Shown here: positions 1 through 6,295 of the stretch, one piece after another
Position numbering within the stretch: position 1 is the first letter of the stretch
How the letters are laid out: every line of letters begins with the position of its first letter
NCBI GenBank assembly: GCA_964528095.1
Contig: CAZGSG010000338.1
Coordinates: 1 to 6,399 of the forward strand
Direction: 5' to 3'
Length of the DNA: 6,399 nt
Source of the DNA: CAZGSG01 sp964528095
Lineage (GTDB): Bacteria > Bacteroidota > Bacteroidia > Chitinophagales > Chitinophagaceae
Made by a program: the position numbers and the translations under genes
The notes under the pieces: generated by a model
What the model was told of the DNA's origin: nothing
The model's input: the letters and a program-made list of their open reading frames with translations, nothing else
The model's database searches: none

Positions 1-2
1 TC

Positions 3-251
3 TTCATGGATCGCAGCGGCGGCATCGCGATCACGCTCCCGGCTGCAACCGGCAGCGGAATGCGCCTGCGCTTCGTTGTCGGCTCGGTCTCCACGACCGG
101 CTATGTCATCAAGTCGGTGGTCGGCACGGATTTGATGGAGGGCGTCATCTTCGGCGCATCCACGACCGACAGCGCTACCGACGCGGCGCGGACGTGGTTG
201 TCCGGTGCCACCGACGACACGATCACCCTGAATGGCACCACGACCGGTGGC
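3..251 (+). CDS. Phage virion-like protein, internal fragment (5' and 3' incomplete)
   Basis: The frame is open from the left edge, so the ATG at 6 is probably internal and not the true start. The visible protein (about 82 residues from that Met) is rich in Gly, Thr, Ser and Ala, with alternating beta-strand patterns. It contains ITLPAATGSG early, RFVVGSVSTTGYVIK in the middle and DTITLNGTTTGG at the end. This pattern resembles small beta-rich proteins found near structural genes of tailed phages and prophages of GC-rich proteobacteria. I recall this from general knowledge and have not searched for it. Base composition is much GC-richer than the rest of the window. After residue 82 the frame runs on to 530, but only as antisense of gyrA, so the real protein stops matching at about 251. 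The fragment probably comes from a different organism from its neighbour. The exact function is unknown; a virion or decoration-type role is inference. Confidence 0.5.
231..251. other. 21-bp overlap joining phage-like DNA to gyrA (probable chimera junction)
   Basis: These 21 bases fit both flanking genes in full. Read on the plus strand they encode NGTTTGG, which continues the phage-like DTITL segment naturally. Read on the minus strand they encode ATGRGAI, which continues the GyrA segment SEEKVR naturally. On the left of 231 the gyrA frame gives QGDRVVGGTG, which does not look like GyrA. On the right of 251 the phage frame gives PYFLFRETNG, which does not look like the phage family. GC content also steps down here. 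A shared word of about this length is what a short k-mer assembler would merge on. Confidence 0.7.
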
Positions 252-2327
252 CCTTACTTTCTCTTCAGAGAAACGAATGGCCTGCCCGCTTTTCACACCC
301 ATCATAATTTCGCTTTTCCCGTCTGTCATTCTCGCTTCCAGCAACTCATCTCCTTCTACAATGGTAATAGCATTTACGCCGGTAAGTCTTGGACGACTGA
401 AATCAGCAAGTTCCGTTTTCTTTATAATACCCTTCTTGGTACAAAGCACAATGTTGTGAGAGTTTACGAAAGCCTCATCTTTCAGATCTTTTACATCCAG
501 GATAGCTCTTACCTTATCATCCGGTGGTAATTGTACCAGGTTTTGAATAGCGCGTCCCTTCCCGGTTTTTTCTCCTTCAGGGATCTCGTATACATTCAAC
601 CAGTAACACCTGCCTTTTTCGGTAAAGAAAAGCATGGTATGGTGAGTAGAGGCCACAAAAAGATGTTCGATATAATCTTCATCCCTTGTTTTACCGCCAA
701 TCACTCCGCGACCGCCTCTGCGCTGAGCACGATATTCATCCAGCGGTGTGCGTTTGATATATCCTAAATGAGATATGGTGATCACCACATCTTCTTCCTT
801 GATCAGGTCTTTGATCTTTACTTCATCATTGAGGTAGGTGATCTCTGTTCTTCTTTCATCACCATATTTTTCCTTGATTTCTATTAGTTCTTTTTTAATG
901 ATATCATAGCGCATTACTTCATTGGAAAGTATTTCTTTCAAATGCGCGATCAGTTTCATTAACTCATCAAATTCTTCCTTGATCTTGTCCCTTTCCATGC
1001 CGGTGAGGCGCTGCAGGCGTAATTCCAGGATAGCTTTTGCCTGAACCTCATCCAGCCCCCAGCCTGCATTGATCAGGTTGTCTTTGGCTATGTCTGGTGT
1101 CGCTGAACTACGGATCAGGGCAATGACCTCATCCAGGTGATCCAATGCGATCAGGTAACCCGCCAGGATATGCGCTCTTTTCTCAGCCTGGCGCAATTCG
1201 AACTGGGTCCTTCTTACCACTACCTCATGTCGAAACTCAATGAATTCAACAATCAGTTCCTTCAAAGAAAGCGTTTTCGGCCTGCCTTTAACGATCGCCA
1301 CATTGTTGATGCCATACGAGGTCTGCAGATCGGTGAGCTTGTACAACTGGTTGATGATAACATTGGCAATAGCATCTCTTTTAAGATCTATTACCACCCG
1401 TGTACCCTCTTTGTTATTTGATTCGTTATTTACGTGAGATATGCCTTCGATCACTTTTTCATTGACCAGTTCACCTATGCGGTTGGTCAGCGAATCCCTG
1501 TTCACCTGGTAAGGCACTTCTGTAATGATGATCTGTTCACGGCCACTTGCTTTTGTTTCTACCGTTAAACGACCTCTTACCACTACACGGCCACGGCCGT
1601 AATGCATGCCCGCTTTCACGCCTTCCATTCCGTAAATGATACCACCTGTCGGGAAATCCGGAGCTTTTACGTGCTGCATTAATTCGTCTATCGTGATATC
1701 GCGGTTATCGATATATGCAATGCAACCATCGATCACCTCGTTGAGATTATGCGGCATCATACTGGTAGCCATCCCTACAGCGATCCCGCTACTTCGATTG
1801 ACAAGCAACTGGGGAATACGTGTAGGCAATATCGATGGTTCTTTTTCGGAATCATCGAAGTTCAGTTGGAAATCAACCGTATCTTTCTCAATATCATCCA
1901 GCATATGTTCGCCGAGGCGGTCAAGCCTCACCTCTGTATACCTCATTGCTGCCGGATCATCCCCATCCTGGTTACCGAAATTACCCTGGCCATCTACAAG
2001 CGTGTACCGCATGTTCCATTCCTGGGCGAGACGAGCCATGGCAAAATAAACCGATGAGTCACCATGCGGGTGATACTTACCCAGCACTTCCCCTACTACT
2101 CTTGCTGATTTTTTATAGGCTTTGTTGGAAGCAAGGCCCAGCTCATTCATCGCAAATAAAATACGACGGTGTACCGGCTTAAAGCCATCTCTTACATCCG
2201 GCAGGGCGCGACCAACGATGACCGACATTGAATAGTCAATGTAAGCCGTCTTCATCTGCTCCTCGATATTCACAGGAATAATGCGGTTCGTGTCCTGCGT
2301 TTCCTGTGGTTCTAAATTGTCTTCCAT
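231..2327 (-). CDS. gyrA: DNA gyrase subunit A, 3' end missing
   Basis: GyrA is the breakage-reunion subunit of the A2B2 gyrase, which introduces negative supercoils in the cytoplasm. Translation from the ATG at 2327 gives 699 uninterrupted residues, against roughly 820-870 in full-length homologues. Visible landmarks are the N-terminal MKTAYIDYSMSVIVGRALPDVRDGFKPVHRR type motif (split at residues 25-55), the quinolone-determining stretch HPHGDSSVYF (86-95), and the catalytic tyrosine Y130 after R129 in AAMRYTEVRL (E. coli Y122). A long helical gate/coiled-coil region lies at about 360-490. The C-terminal beta-pinwheel starts at about 512 and carries an intact GyrA box QRRGGRG at 535-541, which separates gyrase from topoisomerase IV. 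An SD-like AGGAAAG lies 6 nt upstream of the ATG (2334-2340). The reading ends at I699 in VRATGRGAI. Beyond 231 the frame stays open but turns into Arg/Asp-rich nonsense antisense to the phage-like fragment, so the truncation looks like an artefact junction and not a pseudogene. Identification is secure. Confidence 0.97.
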
Positions 2328-2575
2328 TGTGTTCTTTCCTATTCCTTTTTAGTGAAGTTTCTGAATGATTATTTACCGGGAAAACCGGCTTTTACAAAGG
2401 CTTGCAAATTTACCTTTTTTAAACCTCAAAACCTGACCCATCATCTTGTTTTTTGCCCTAGTTTTCCACGTTTGTGGATTAGTTAATAGTTTGATTAAAT
2501 CGTAGTTATAACAAGGCTTTTACACTAGACGGCACAAATTTTACGTTCCTTTACCTGTTACCAAATTTTGCTCGT
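2328..2575. other. Divergent intergenic region between gyrA and the GYF-domain gene
   Basis: This AT-rich 248-bp spacer must carry the promoters for both divergent genes. It has no convincing small ORF and no RNA gene that I can recognise. It contains a short dyad, TCCAC-GTTT-GTGGA, at 2465-2478. A GC-containing repeat, CCGGGAAAACCGG, lies near 2377-2389. The plus-strand gene has no clear Shine-Dalgarno sequence before its ATG, only an A/T-rich leader, which is common in Bacteroidota. A weak plus-strand promoter candidate is TTG at 2446-2448, 18 nt before CACGTTTG at 2467-2474, which departs from the Bacteroidota -7 consensus TAnnTTTG at one position. Confidence 0.5.
2405..2412 (-). promoter_or_regulatory. 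Possible gyrA -7 promoter element
   Basis: On the minus strand these bases read TAAATTTG, an exact match to the Bacteroidota -7 consensus TAnnTTTG. The site is 77 nt upstream of the gyrA start codon, giving a leader of about 70 nt. The partner -33 element is poor: the nearest upstream TTTTG (2427-2431) is only 14 nt away instead of the usual 19 or so. In AT-rich DNA an 8-mer like this occurs by chance, so the call is tentative. Confidence 0.3.
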
Positions 2576-4105
2576 ATGGCCAGTTACCTTTTACTGCGAA
2601 ATAACAAAGAAAGTGGTCCCTATTCACTGGACGAACTGTTGAATTACGGACTAAAACCCTATGATCTTGTGTGGGTGAACGGAAAAAGTGCGGCCTGGCG
2701 CTATCCTAGTGAAGTGGCGGAATTAAAACCCTATGCCCCTGAAGTGGAAGAACAGCCATTTGACCGGTTCTATAAAAAACCGGCAGAAGAAAAGATCGAA
2801 GCGGTGATTGCAGAAAAAAAGGAAATTTTTGAAAAAGCAATAATCCCTCAGCCGGCACAGCATACTGCCCAATTCTCCAAAGAAGAAGAAAAATACCTCC
2901 CCAAAATAAAACAGGAAGAAATAGTAAGCGACTACAGACCCAAAAAATCAGTATTTGTGACCATGCCCGGGCAGGCCAAGAAAATAGTGGCAGAGAAACC
3001 AAAACAAGCCCAGGCAGAACAGCTTGTTCCCGTTGAGGAAAAAAAATATACCCAGGAAAAGATCCTGTCGGAGCCGGTATATGACTACTCTGCAACACAA
3101 CAGACCGCAACGCAAACCGTCAGCATCACGGAAAACCCGGCTACAGCCAGGATCAAATATTCCCAGCCACTGGATGAAATAAAGGAAATGTATGTAAAAA
3201 CATTACATGACCGCAAGCACAAGATTGCCCGGAAAAGCTTCTGGCTAAAAAACTTAAAAATAGCCGGCGTTGTACTGGCACTCGTAATGGTCGGTGTGGC
3301 GGCAGGCCTGGCAATCAGGAAATCCCCTGCTGATACTTCTGCCTCAAAACAAATAGCACAGGCTGTATTACCTCCGCAAACAATAGCGGTGACCAACAAC
3401 GAGGATACCGGTATCACTGCCGAGACAGAACAGGCACTTAAACAGGAAGATACTGATCCCAGGCCGCTGGAAGAAACTCCAATAGAACACAAAACAAAAC
3501 AGCTGAGTGCCGAAGCAGAGAATACCATTGACGAACCCGTAACACGCAAACCCGTTGAAGAAAAGGCTAATCTCAGGAGCAGTGATAACGATAAAAAACC
3601 AGTGCTGCAAAAAGAAAAGGAAAATGAAGGCATCAGTAAAAATGCATCCGAATTCATAAAAGATAAAGAGCAGGCGGAGTATTATCCGGGTACAGAAACA
3701 AATACGGCTACAGGTGAAAGAAAAAAGACATCAAGAAATGAAACGACACCTGTTGTTGCAGAAGACAATACTAAACCAGTCGTTAAAAAAAGTAATTCGG
3801 CATTCGATAATAAGGTAGAAGTATCTTCCAACAACTATCAGCGGGTAGCATTGGGCGGCATTCGTAATCTTCAATTGACCGTGAGCAATGATTCAAAATA
3901 TACGCTGGATAATGTAATGGTGGAACTGCAATATGTACGCCCCAACGAACAAGCGCTTAAAACAGAGAATATCATTTTCCGTGGGGTAGCTGCTCATGGT
4001 TCATCCACCATAAAAGTCCCCGATACAAACAGGGGTATCAGAGTAAACTATAAAATAGTTCATATAGAAAGTAAGCAACTGAATGATGAACTTGCCACCA
4101 GGTAG
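2576..4105 (+). CDS. GYF_2 (DUF4339)-like single-pass membrane protein with periplasmic beta domain
   Basis: This is a 509-residue protein in three parts. Residues 1-50 form a GYF_2-type domain (YLLLRNNKESGPYSLDELL, then LVWVNGKSAAWRYPSEV), a fold that in known families binds proline-rich or other short peptides. Residues 55-225 are a charged, Lys/Glu/Pro-rich linker that is probably disordered. Residues 228-247 are one hydrophobic helix (LKIAGVVLALVMVGVAAGLA). It is preceded by many Lys/Arg residues, so by the positive-inside rule the N-terminus is cytoplasmic. Residues 250-410 are a second acidic/polar low-complexity linker. Residues 412-500 form a compact beta-rich domain (VEVSSNNYQRVALGGIRNLQLTVSNDS, seen in parts, then YTLDNVMVELQYV and a closing VNYKIVHIES), resembling FxLYD or Ig-like extracytoplasmic modules. 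The protein probably links a cytoplasmic peptide-binding head to a periplasmic sensor or adhesion module. No enzyme motif is visible and the biological role is unknown. The stop codon lies 2 nt before a long inverted repeat. Confidence 0.85.
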   Translation: MASYLLLRNNKESGPYSLDELLNYGLKPYDLVWVNGKSAAWRYPSEVAELKPYAPEVEEQPFDRFYKKPAEEKIEAVIAEKKEIFEKAIIPQPAQHTAQFSKEEEKYLPKIKQEEIVSDYRPKKSVFVTMPGQAKKIVAEKPKQAQAEQLVPVEEKKYTQEKILSEPVYDYSATQQTATQTVSITENPATARIKYSQPLDEIKEMYVKTLHDRKHKIARKSFWLKNLKIAGVVLALVMVGVAAGLAIRKSPADTSASKQIAQAVLPPQTIAVTNNEDTGITAETEQALKQEDTDPRPLEETPIEHKTKQLSAEAENTIDEPVTRKPVEEKANLRSSDNDKKPVLQKEKENEGISKNASEFIKDKEQAEYYPGTETNTATGERKKTSRNETTPVVAEDNTKPVVKKSNSAFDNKVEVSSNNYQRVALGGIRNLQLTVSNDSKYTLDNVMVELQYVRPNEQALKTENIIFRGVAAHGSSTIKVPDTNRGIRVNYKIVHIESKQLNDELATR

Positions 4106-4107
4106 GC

Positions 4108-4183
4108 AAATGCAAAATTAAAAATTCAAAAAAAGTCCTTCACAGTAAACGAACGCTAATTTTGAATTTTTAATTTTGCATTT
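4108..4183. terminator. Perfect 24-bp inverted repeat between convergent genes; possible bidirectional terminator
   Basis: The left arm (4108-4131) and right arm (4160-4183) are exact reverse complements over 24 bases, separated by a 28-nt loop. The arms are almost all A and T, with the core TGCAAAATTAAAAATTC. The structure begins 2 nt after the stop of the plus-strand gene and 9 nt after the stop of the minus-strand gene. That places it ideally to end transcription from both sides or to protect both 3' ends. It is not a classic GC-rich intrinsic terminator, and similar AT-rich words may recur as dispersed repeats in such genomes. Confidence 0.5.
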
Positions 4184-4192
4184 TGAACTTAA

Positions 4193-4765
4193 TCACTTGC
4201 CCCCGAATGTGTAAAATATCCCAACCTGTATTACGCTATTCTTAAAATCAGGGTCAATAGAAGCTGCATCAAAATCTCCTACTTTGGAAAGACCGGCAAT
4301 ATACCGCGCTCCTATTCCGAATCCCATGCTGCTTTGAAAACCTAAGCCAGCGCCAATAGAAAGATCAAGATCCTTTGCAAAATTATTGATAGGTGTATCA
4401 CCTATATCTTCACTGATCTTAAATCCTACCTGGGGACCGGCTTCAAAATAAAACCCGCTGGAAGATTTAAATTTCACCATTACCGGTACGGTAATATAAG
4501 TGAGCTTAATATTATCGCCGGCATCTTCAAATTTTGCACCAGCAGTAGATACCAATACTTCCGGCTGGAGTGATACAGCACCCAGGGCAAAATTCAGGTA
4601 ACCGCCTGCATGAAAACCTACCAGCGCTTTTTTATCAACGTTCTCAAAATTACCGCCGGTAAAGTTGGTAATATTAGCGCCTGCCTTAAGACCTGCCCTT
4701 ATACTTTGCGCATTGGATTGCAGGGCAAAGGCCGCGATACAGAGAATAATCAGAAATTTTTTCAT
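4193..4765 (-). CDS. PorT-like outer-membrane beta-barrel protein
   Basis: This is a 190-residue secreted protein. The frame extends upstream to 4864, but the start at 4765 is preferred because it begins with a textbook signal peptide, MKKFLIILCIAAFALQSNAQ, with likely cleavage after NAQ (residue 20). The mature part has alternating aromatic/hydrophobic and polar residues typical of an eight-strand barrel: GLKAGANITNF (25-35), VGFHAGGYLNFAL (49-61), VSLQPEVLVSTAGAKF (64-79), YITVPVMVKF (90-99), FYFEAGPQVGFKIS (105-118), LSIGAGLGFQ (135-144) and GIGARYIAGLSKV (150-162). The end is VIQVGIFYTFGGK, with aromatic residues near the C-terminus as in many outer-membrane proteins. It matches the general pattern of the porin-family/OMP_b-brl_2 group common in Bacteroidota. 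The substrate or role is unknown. It is divergent from the saccharopine dehydrogenase gene across 99 bp and converges on the GYF-domain gene. No good Shine-Dalgarno sequence is present. Confidence 0.85.
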   Translation of the reverse strand: MKKFLIILCIAAFALQSNAQSIRAGLKAGANITNFTGGNFENVDKKALVGFHAGGYLNFALGAVSLQPEVLVSTAGAKFEDAGDNIKLTYITVPVMVKFKSSSGFYFEAGPQVGFKISEDIGDTPINNFAKDLDLSIGAGLGFQSSMGFGIGARYIAGLSKVGDFDAASIDPDFKNSVIQVGIFYTFGGK

Positions 4766-4864
4766 AAAAATAGTTTTGTTGGTGTTACCACTAATATTGT
4801 ACCAACGGCTTATATATGTTTTTAACGCTGTAGATTTTGTTTCCTGATTCATGATATTTGCCAT
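4766..4864. other. 99-bp divergent intergenic region
   Basis: This AT-rich spacer lies between the starts of the barrel gene (minus) and the saccharopine dehydrogenase gene (plus), and must hold both promoters. I found no exact TAnnTTTG element with a properly spaced -33 box on either strand. Near matches on the plus strand are TAGATTTTG (4831-4839, one base too long) and GATATTTG (one mismatch, just before the ATG at 4865). Neither is strong enough to call. Confidence 0.4.
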
Positions 4865-6184
4865 ATGAAAAAAATCCTTGTGTTTGGCGCCGGCAAGTCA
4901 GCCACCGTTTTATTGGATTATTTACTGGAGCATGCAGCAAAAGAAAACTGGGAAGTGGTGGTAGTAGATGCTGATATTAAACTGGCTGCGCAAAAGATCA
5001 ATAATTCTCCTTTCGGCAAAGCCGTATCGTTTGACATAAATAACGAAATTGAAAGGGCGGTGTATATCCAGGAAGCTGCGATAGTGATTTCCATGTTACC
5101 CCCGGCATTGCACAGCATTGTGGCGCGGGATTGTGTAAAATTTTCCCGGCATTTACTCACTGCTTCCTATGTAGATGAAGAAATACGGAAACTCGAACCT
5201 GCTATTAAAGACAAAAACCTGCTTTTTTTATGCGAAATGGGTCTTGATCCGGGTATTGATCACATGAGCGCGATGAAGATCATCGATGAGATCCAGTTAA
5301 AAAGCGGTCAGATCACTTCATTCAAGTCTCATTGCGGCGGATTAGTAGCTCCTGAAAGCGATAATAATCCCTGGCATTATAAGATCAGCTGGAATCCAAG
5401 AAATATTATCCTGGCGGGAAAAGCAGGAGCCCACTACCGGGAAAATGGTAAAGAAATAAAATTGGTGTATGAGGAATTGTTTGATGGCGATAGAACTGTG
5501 ATGGTGCCGGGCATGGGAAATTTCGGCTGGTATCCCAACAGGGATTCATTGAGTTATACAGGACTGTATGGATTGGAGAATACACAAACTTTTTTACGCA
5601 CCACACTCCGTCACCCGGATTTTATGCATGGCTGGAGCAAAGTGGTAGAAATGAAACTCACTGATGAGACACCGCTTTATGAGACCGATAATAAAACCCT
5701 GCAAACCCTTTTTAAAGAACACCTGAAAAAAAATGGCTCTGCTGAATGGCTGGCTAATCAATTAAACCATCATGCTGCGGATCCCCTGACCAGGCAACTT
5801 CTTTTCCTGGGTCTTGCTGACGATACTACCCTGGTCAATAAAGGGCTGTGTAGCGCTGCAGATATACTGCAGTTTGCCGTAGAACGAAAACTGGCGCTTG
5901 AGCCGGGAGATAAGGACATGATCATCATGCTGCATGAATTTGAATATGAAACAGGCAATAAAAAATCCTCCATTGTCAGTTCATTGGTCGTTATTGGGGA
6001 AGATAATTTGCGGACAGCAATGGCTAAAACAGTTGGCCTGCCATTGGGCATTGCCGCACGCCTGATACTAAATGAAAAAATCAAATTAACCGGCCTGCAT
6101 ATACCCACACATAAAGAAATTTACGAGCCTGTATTAAAGGAATTGGAATTGTATGGGGTGCGGTTTGATGAAATGTACCTGTAG
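4865..6184 (+). CDS. Saccharopine dehydrogenase, LYS9-type (glutamate-forming)
   Basis: The family interconverts saccharopine with L-glutamate and 2-aminoadipate 6-semialdehyde using NAD(P), in the cytoplasm. In bacteria this is normally the second step of lysine breakdown by the saccharopine route. The protein has 439 residues, close to the stand-alone fungal LYS9 length. The N-terminal Rossmann fold carries VFGAGKSA (6-13), with acidic residues D35 and D37 at the end of the second strand (VVVVDAD). The catalytic/substrate region shows EMGLDPGIDH (124-133), SHCGGLVAPE (155-164) and NPWHYKISWNPRN (168-180), all characteristic of the family. The C-terminal part has TLRHPDF (247-253), KDMIIMLHEFE (350-360), GLPLGIAARLIL (391-402) and a closing IYEPVLKELELYGVRF segment. 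The ATG at 4865 directly precedes the Rossmann fold, so the start is firm although no Shine-Dalgarno sequence is seen. No lysine-ketoglutarate reductase domain is fused or adjacent, so the partner must lie elsewhere. The stop TAG (6182-6184) lies inside a repeat element. Confidence 0.92.
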   Translation: MKKILVFGAGKSATVLLDYLLEHAAKENWEVVVVDADIKLAAQKINNSPFGKAVSFDINNEIERAVYIQEAAIVISMLPPALHSIVARDCVKFSRHLLTASYVDEEIRKLEPAIKDKNLLFLCEMGLDPGIDHMSAMKIIDEIQLKSGQITSFKSHCGGLVAPESDNNPWHYKISWNPRNIILAGKAGAHYRENGKEIKLVYEELFDGDRTVMVPGMGNFGWYPNRDSLSYTGLYGLENTQTFLRTTLRHPDFMHGWSKVVEMKLTDETPLYETDNKTLQTLFKEHLKKNGSAEWLANQLNHHAADPLTRQLLFLGLADDTTLVNKGLCSAADILQFAVERKLALEPGDKDMIIMLHEFEYETGNKKSSIVSSLVVIGEDNLRTAMAKTVGLPLGIAARLILNEKIKLTGLHIPTHKEIYEPVLKELELYGVRFDEMYL

Positions 6185-6295
6185 AGACGCAAGGCCTTGC
6201 GTCTCGGCAACAATCACGATATGCGAGGGACGCAATACCTTACGTCTCGGCAACAATCCCGAAATGCGATGAGACGCAATGCATTGCGTCTCTAC
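6181..6295. repeat. REP/MITE-like element of three 22-bp palindromes
   Basis: The 115-bp element is bounded by perfect 12-bp terminal inverted repeats: GTAGAGACGCAA at 6181-6192 and TTGCGTCTCTAC at 6284-6295. Inside are three 22-bp units at 6184-6205, 6227-6248 and 6271-6292, with a period of 43-44 bp. The first unit (GAGACGC ... GCGTCTC around AAGGCCTT) and the third (around AATGCATT) are perfect palindromes. The second is degenerate (GGGACGC ... ACGTCTC). The linkers at 6206-6226 and 6249-6270 both start GGCAACAATC and are nearly identical. The left-end TAG is the stop of the saccharopine dehydrogenase gene, and the right-end TAG (minus strand) is the stop of the next gene. The hairpins could also act as terminators for both. 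No flanking target-site duplication is evident and no transposase is in the window. Confidence 0.85.

Noticed and set aside
6..530. A single 174-residue plus-strand protein
   Set aside because: Only the part up to about 251 looks like a protein family. The rest is antisense to well-conserved gyrA codons and is an accident of the junction.
1636..2049. Long plus-strand open frames opposite gyrA (also 1137-1421, 1749-2057, 1835-2182)
   Set aside because: They lie antisense to highly conserved GyrA sequence, have Ser/Leu/His-rich shadow composition and show no recognisable motif.
231..2327. gyrA as a truncated pseudogene or natural fusion with the phage-like segment
   Set aside because: All 699 visible codons are intact and conserved. 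The loss coincides with a compositional step and a 21-bp shared word, which points to a chimera.
3036..3046. Poly-A run of 8 inside the GYF-domain gene as a possible programmed slippage or phase-variation site
   Set aside because: The frame is intact on both sides and A runs are expected in Lys-rich coding DNA of this composition. No alternative-frame product is plausible.
3085..3657. 190-residue minus-strand frame opposite the GYF-domain gene (also 2706-3110 and 3368-3610)
   Set aside because: Its Ser/Phe/Leu/Cys-rich composition is the mirror of Lys/Glu-rich linkers on the plus strand. The plus-strand protein has clear domains at both ends, so this is a shadow.
4766..4864. N-terminal extension of the outer-membrane barrel to a start at 4864
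   Set aside because: The 33 extra residues would bury a perfect signal peptide beginning MKKFLIIL. The downstream ATG at 4765 is the sensible start.
6184..6292. CRISPR-like array (three palindromic repeats with two spacers of about 21 nt)
   Set aside because: The two spacers are nearly identical to each other, the repeats are full palindromes, the unit is short and no cas gene is present. It fits a REP/MITE-type element better.
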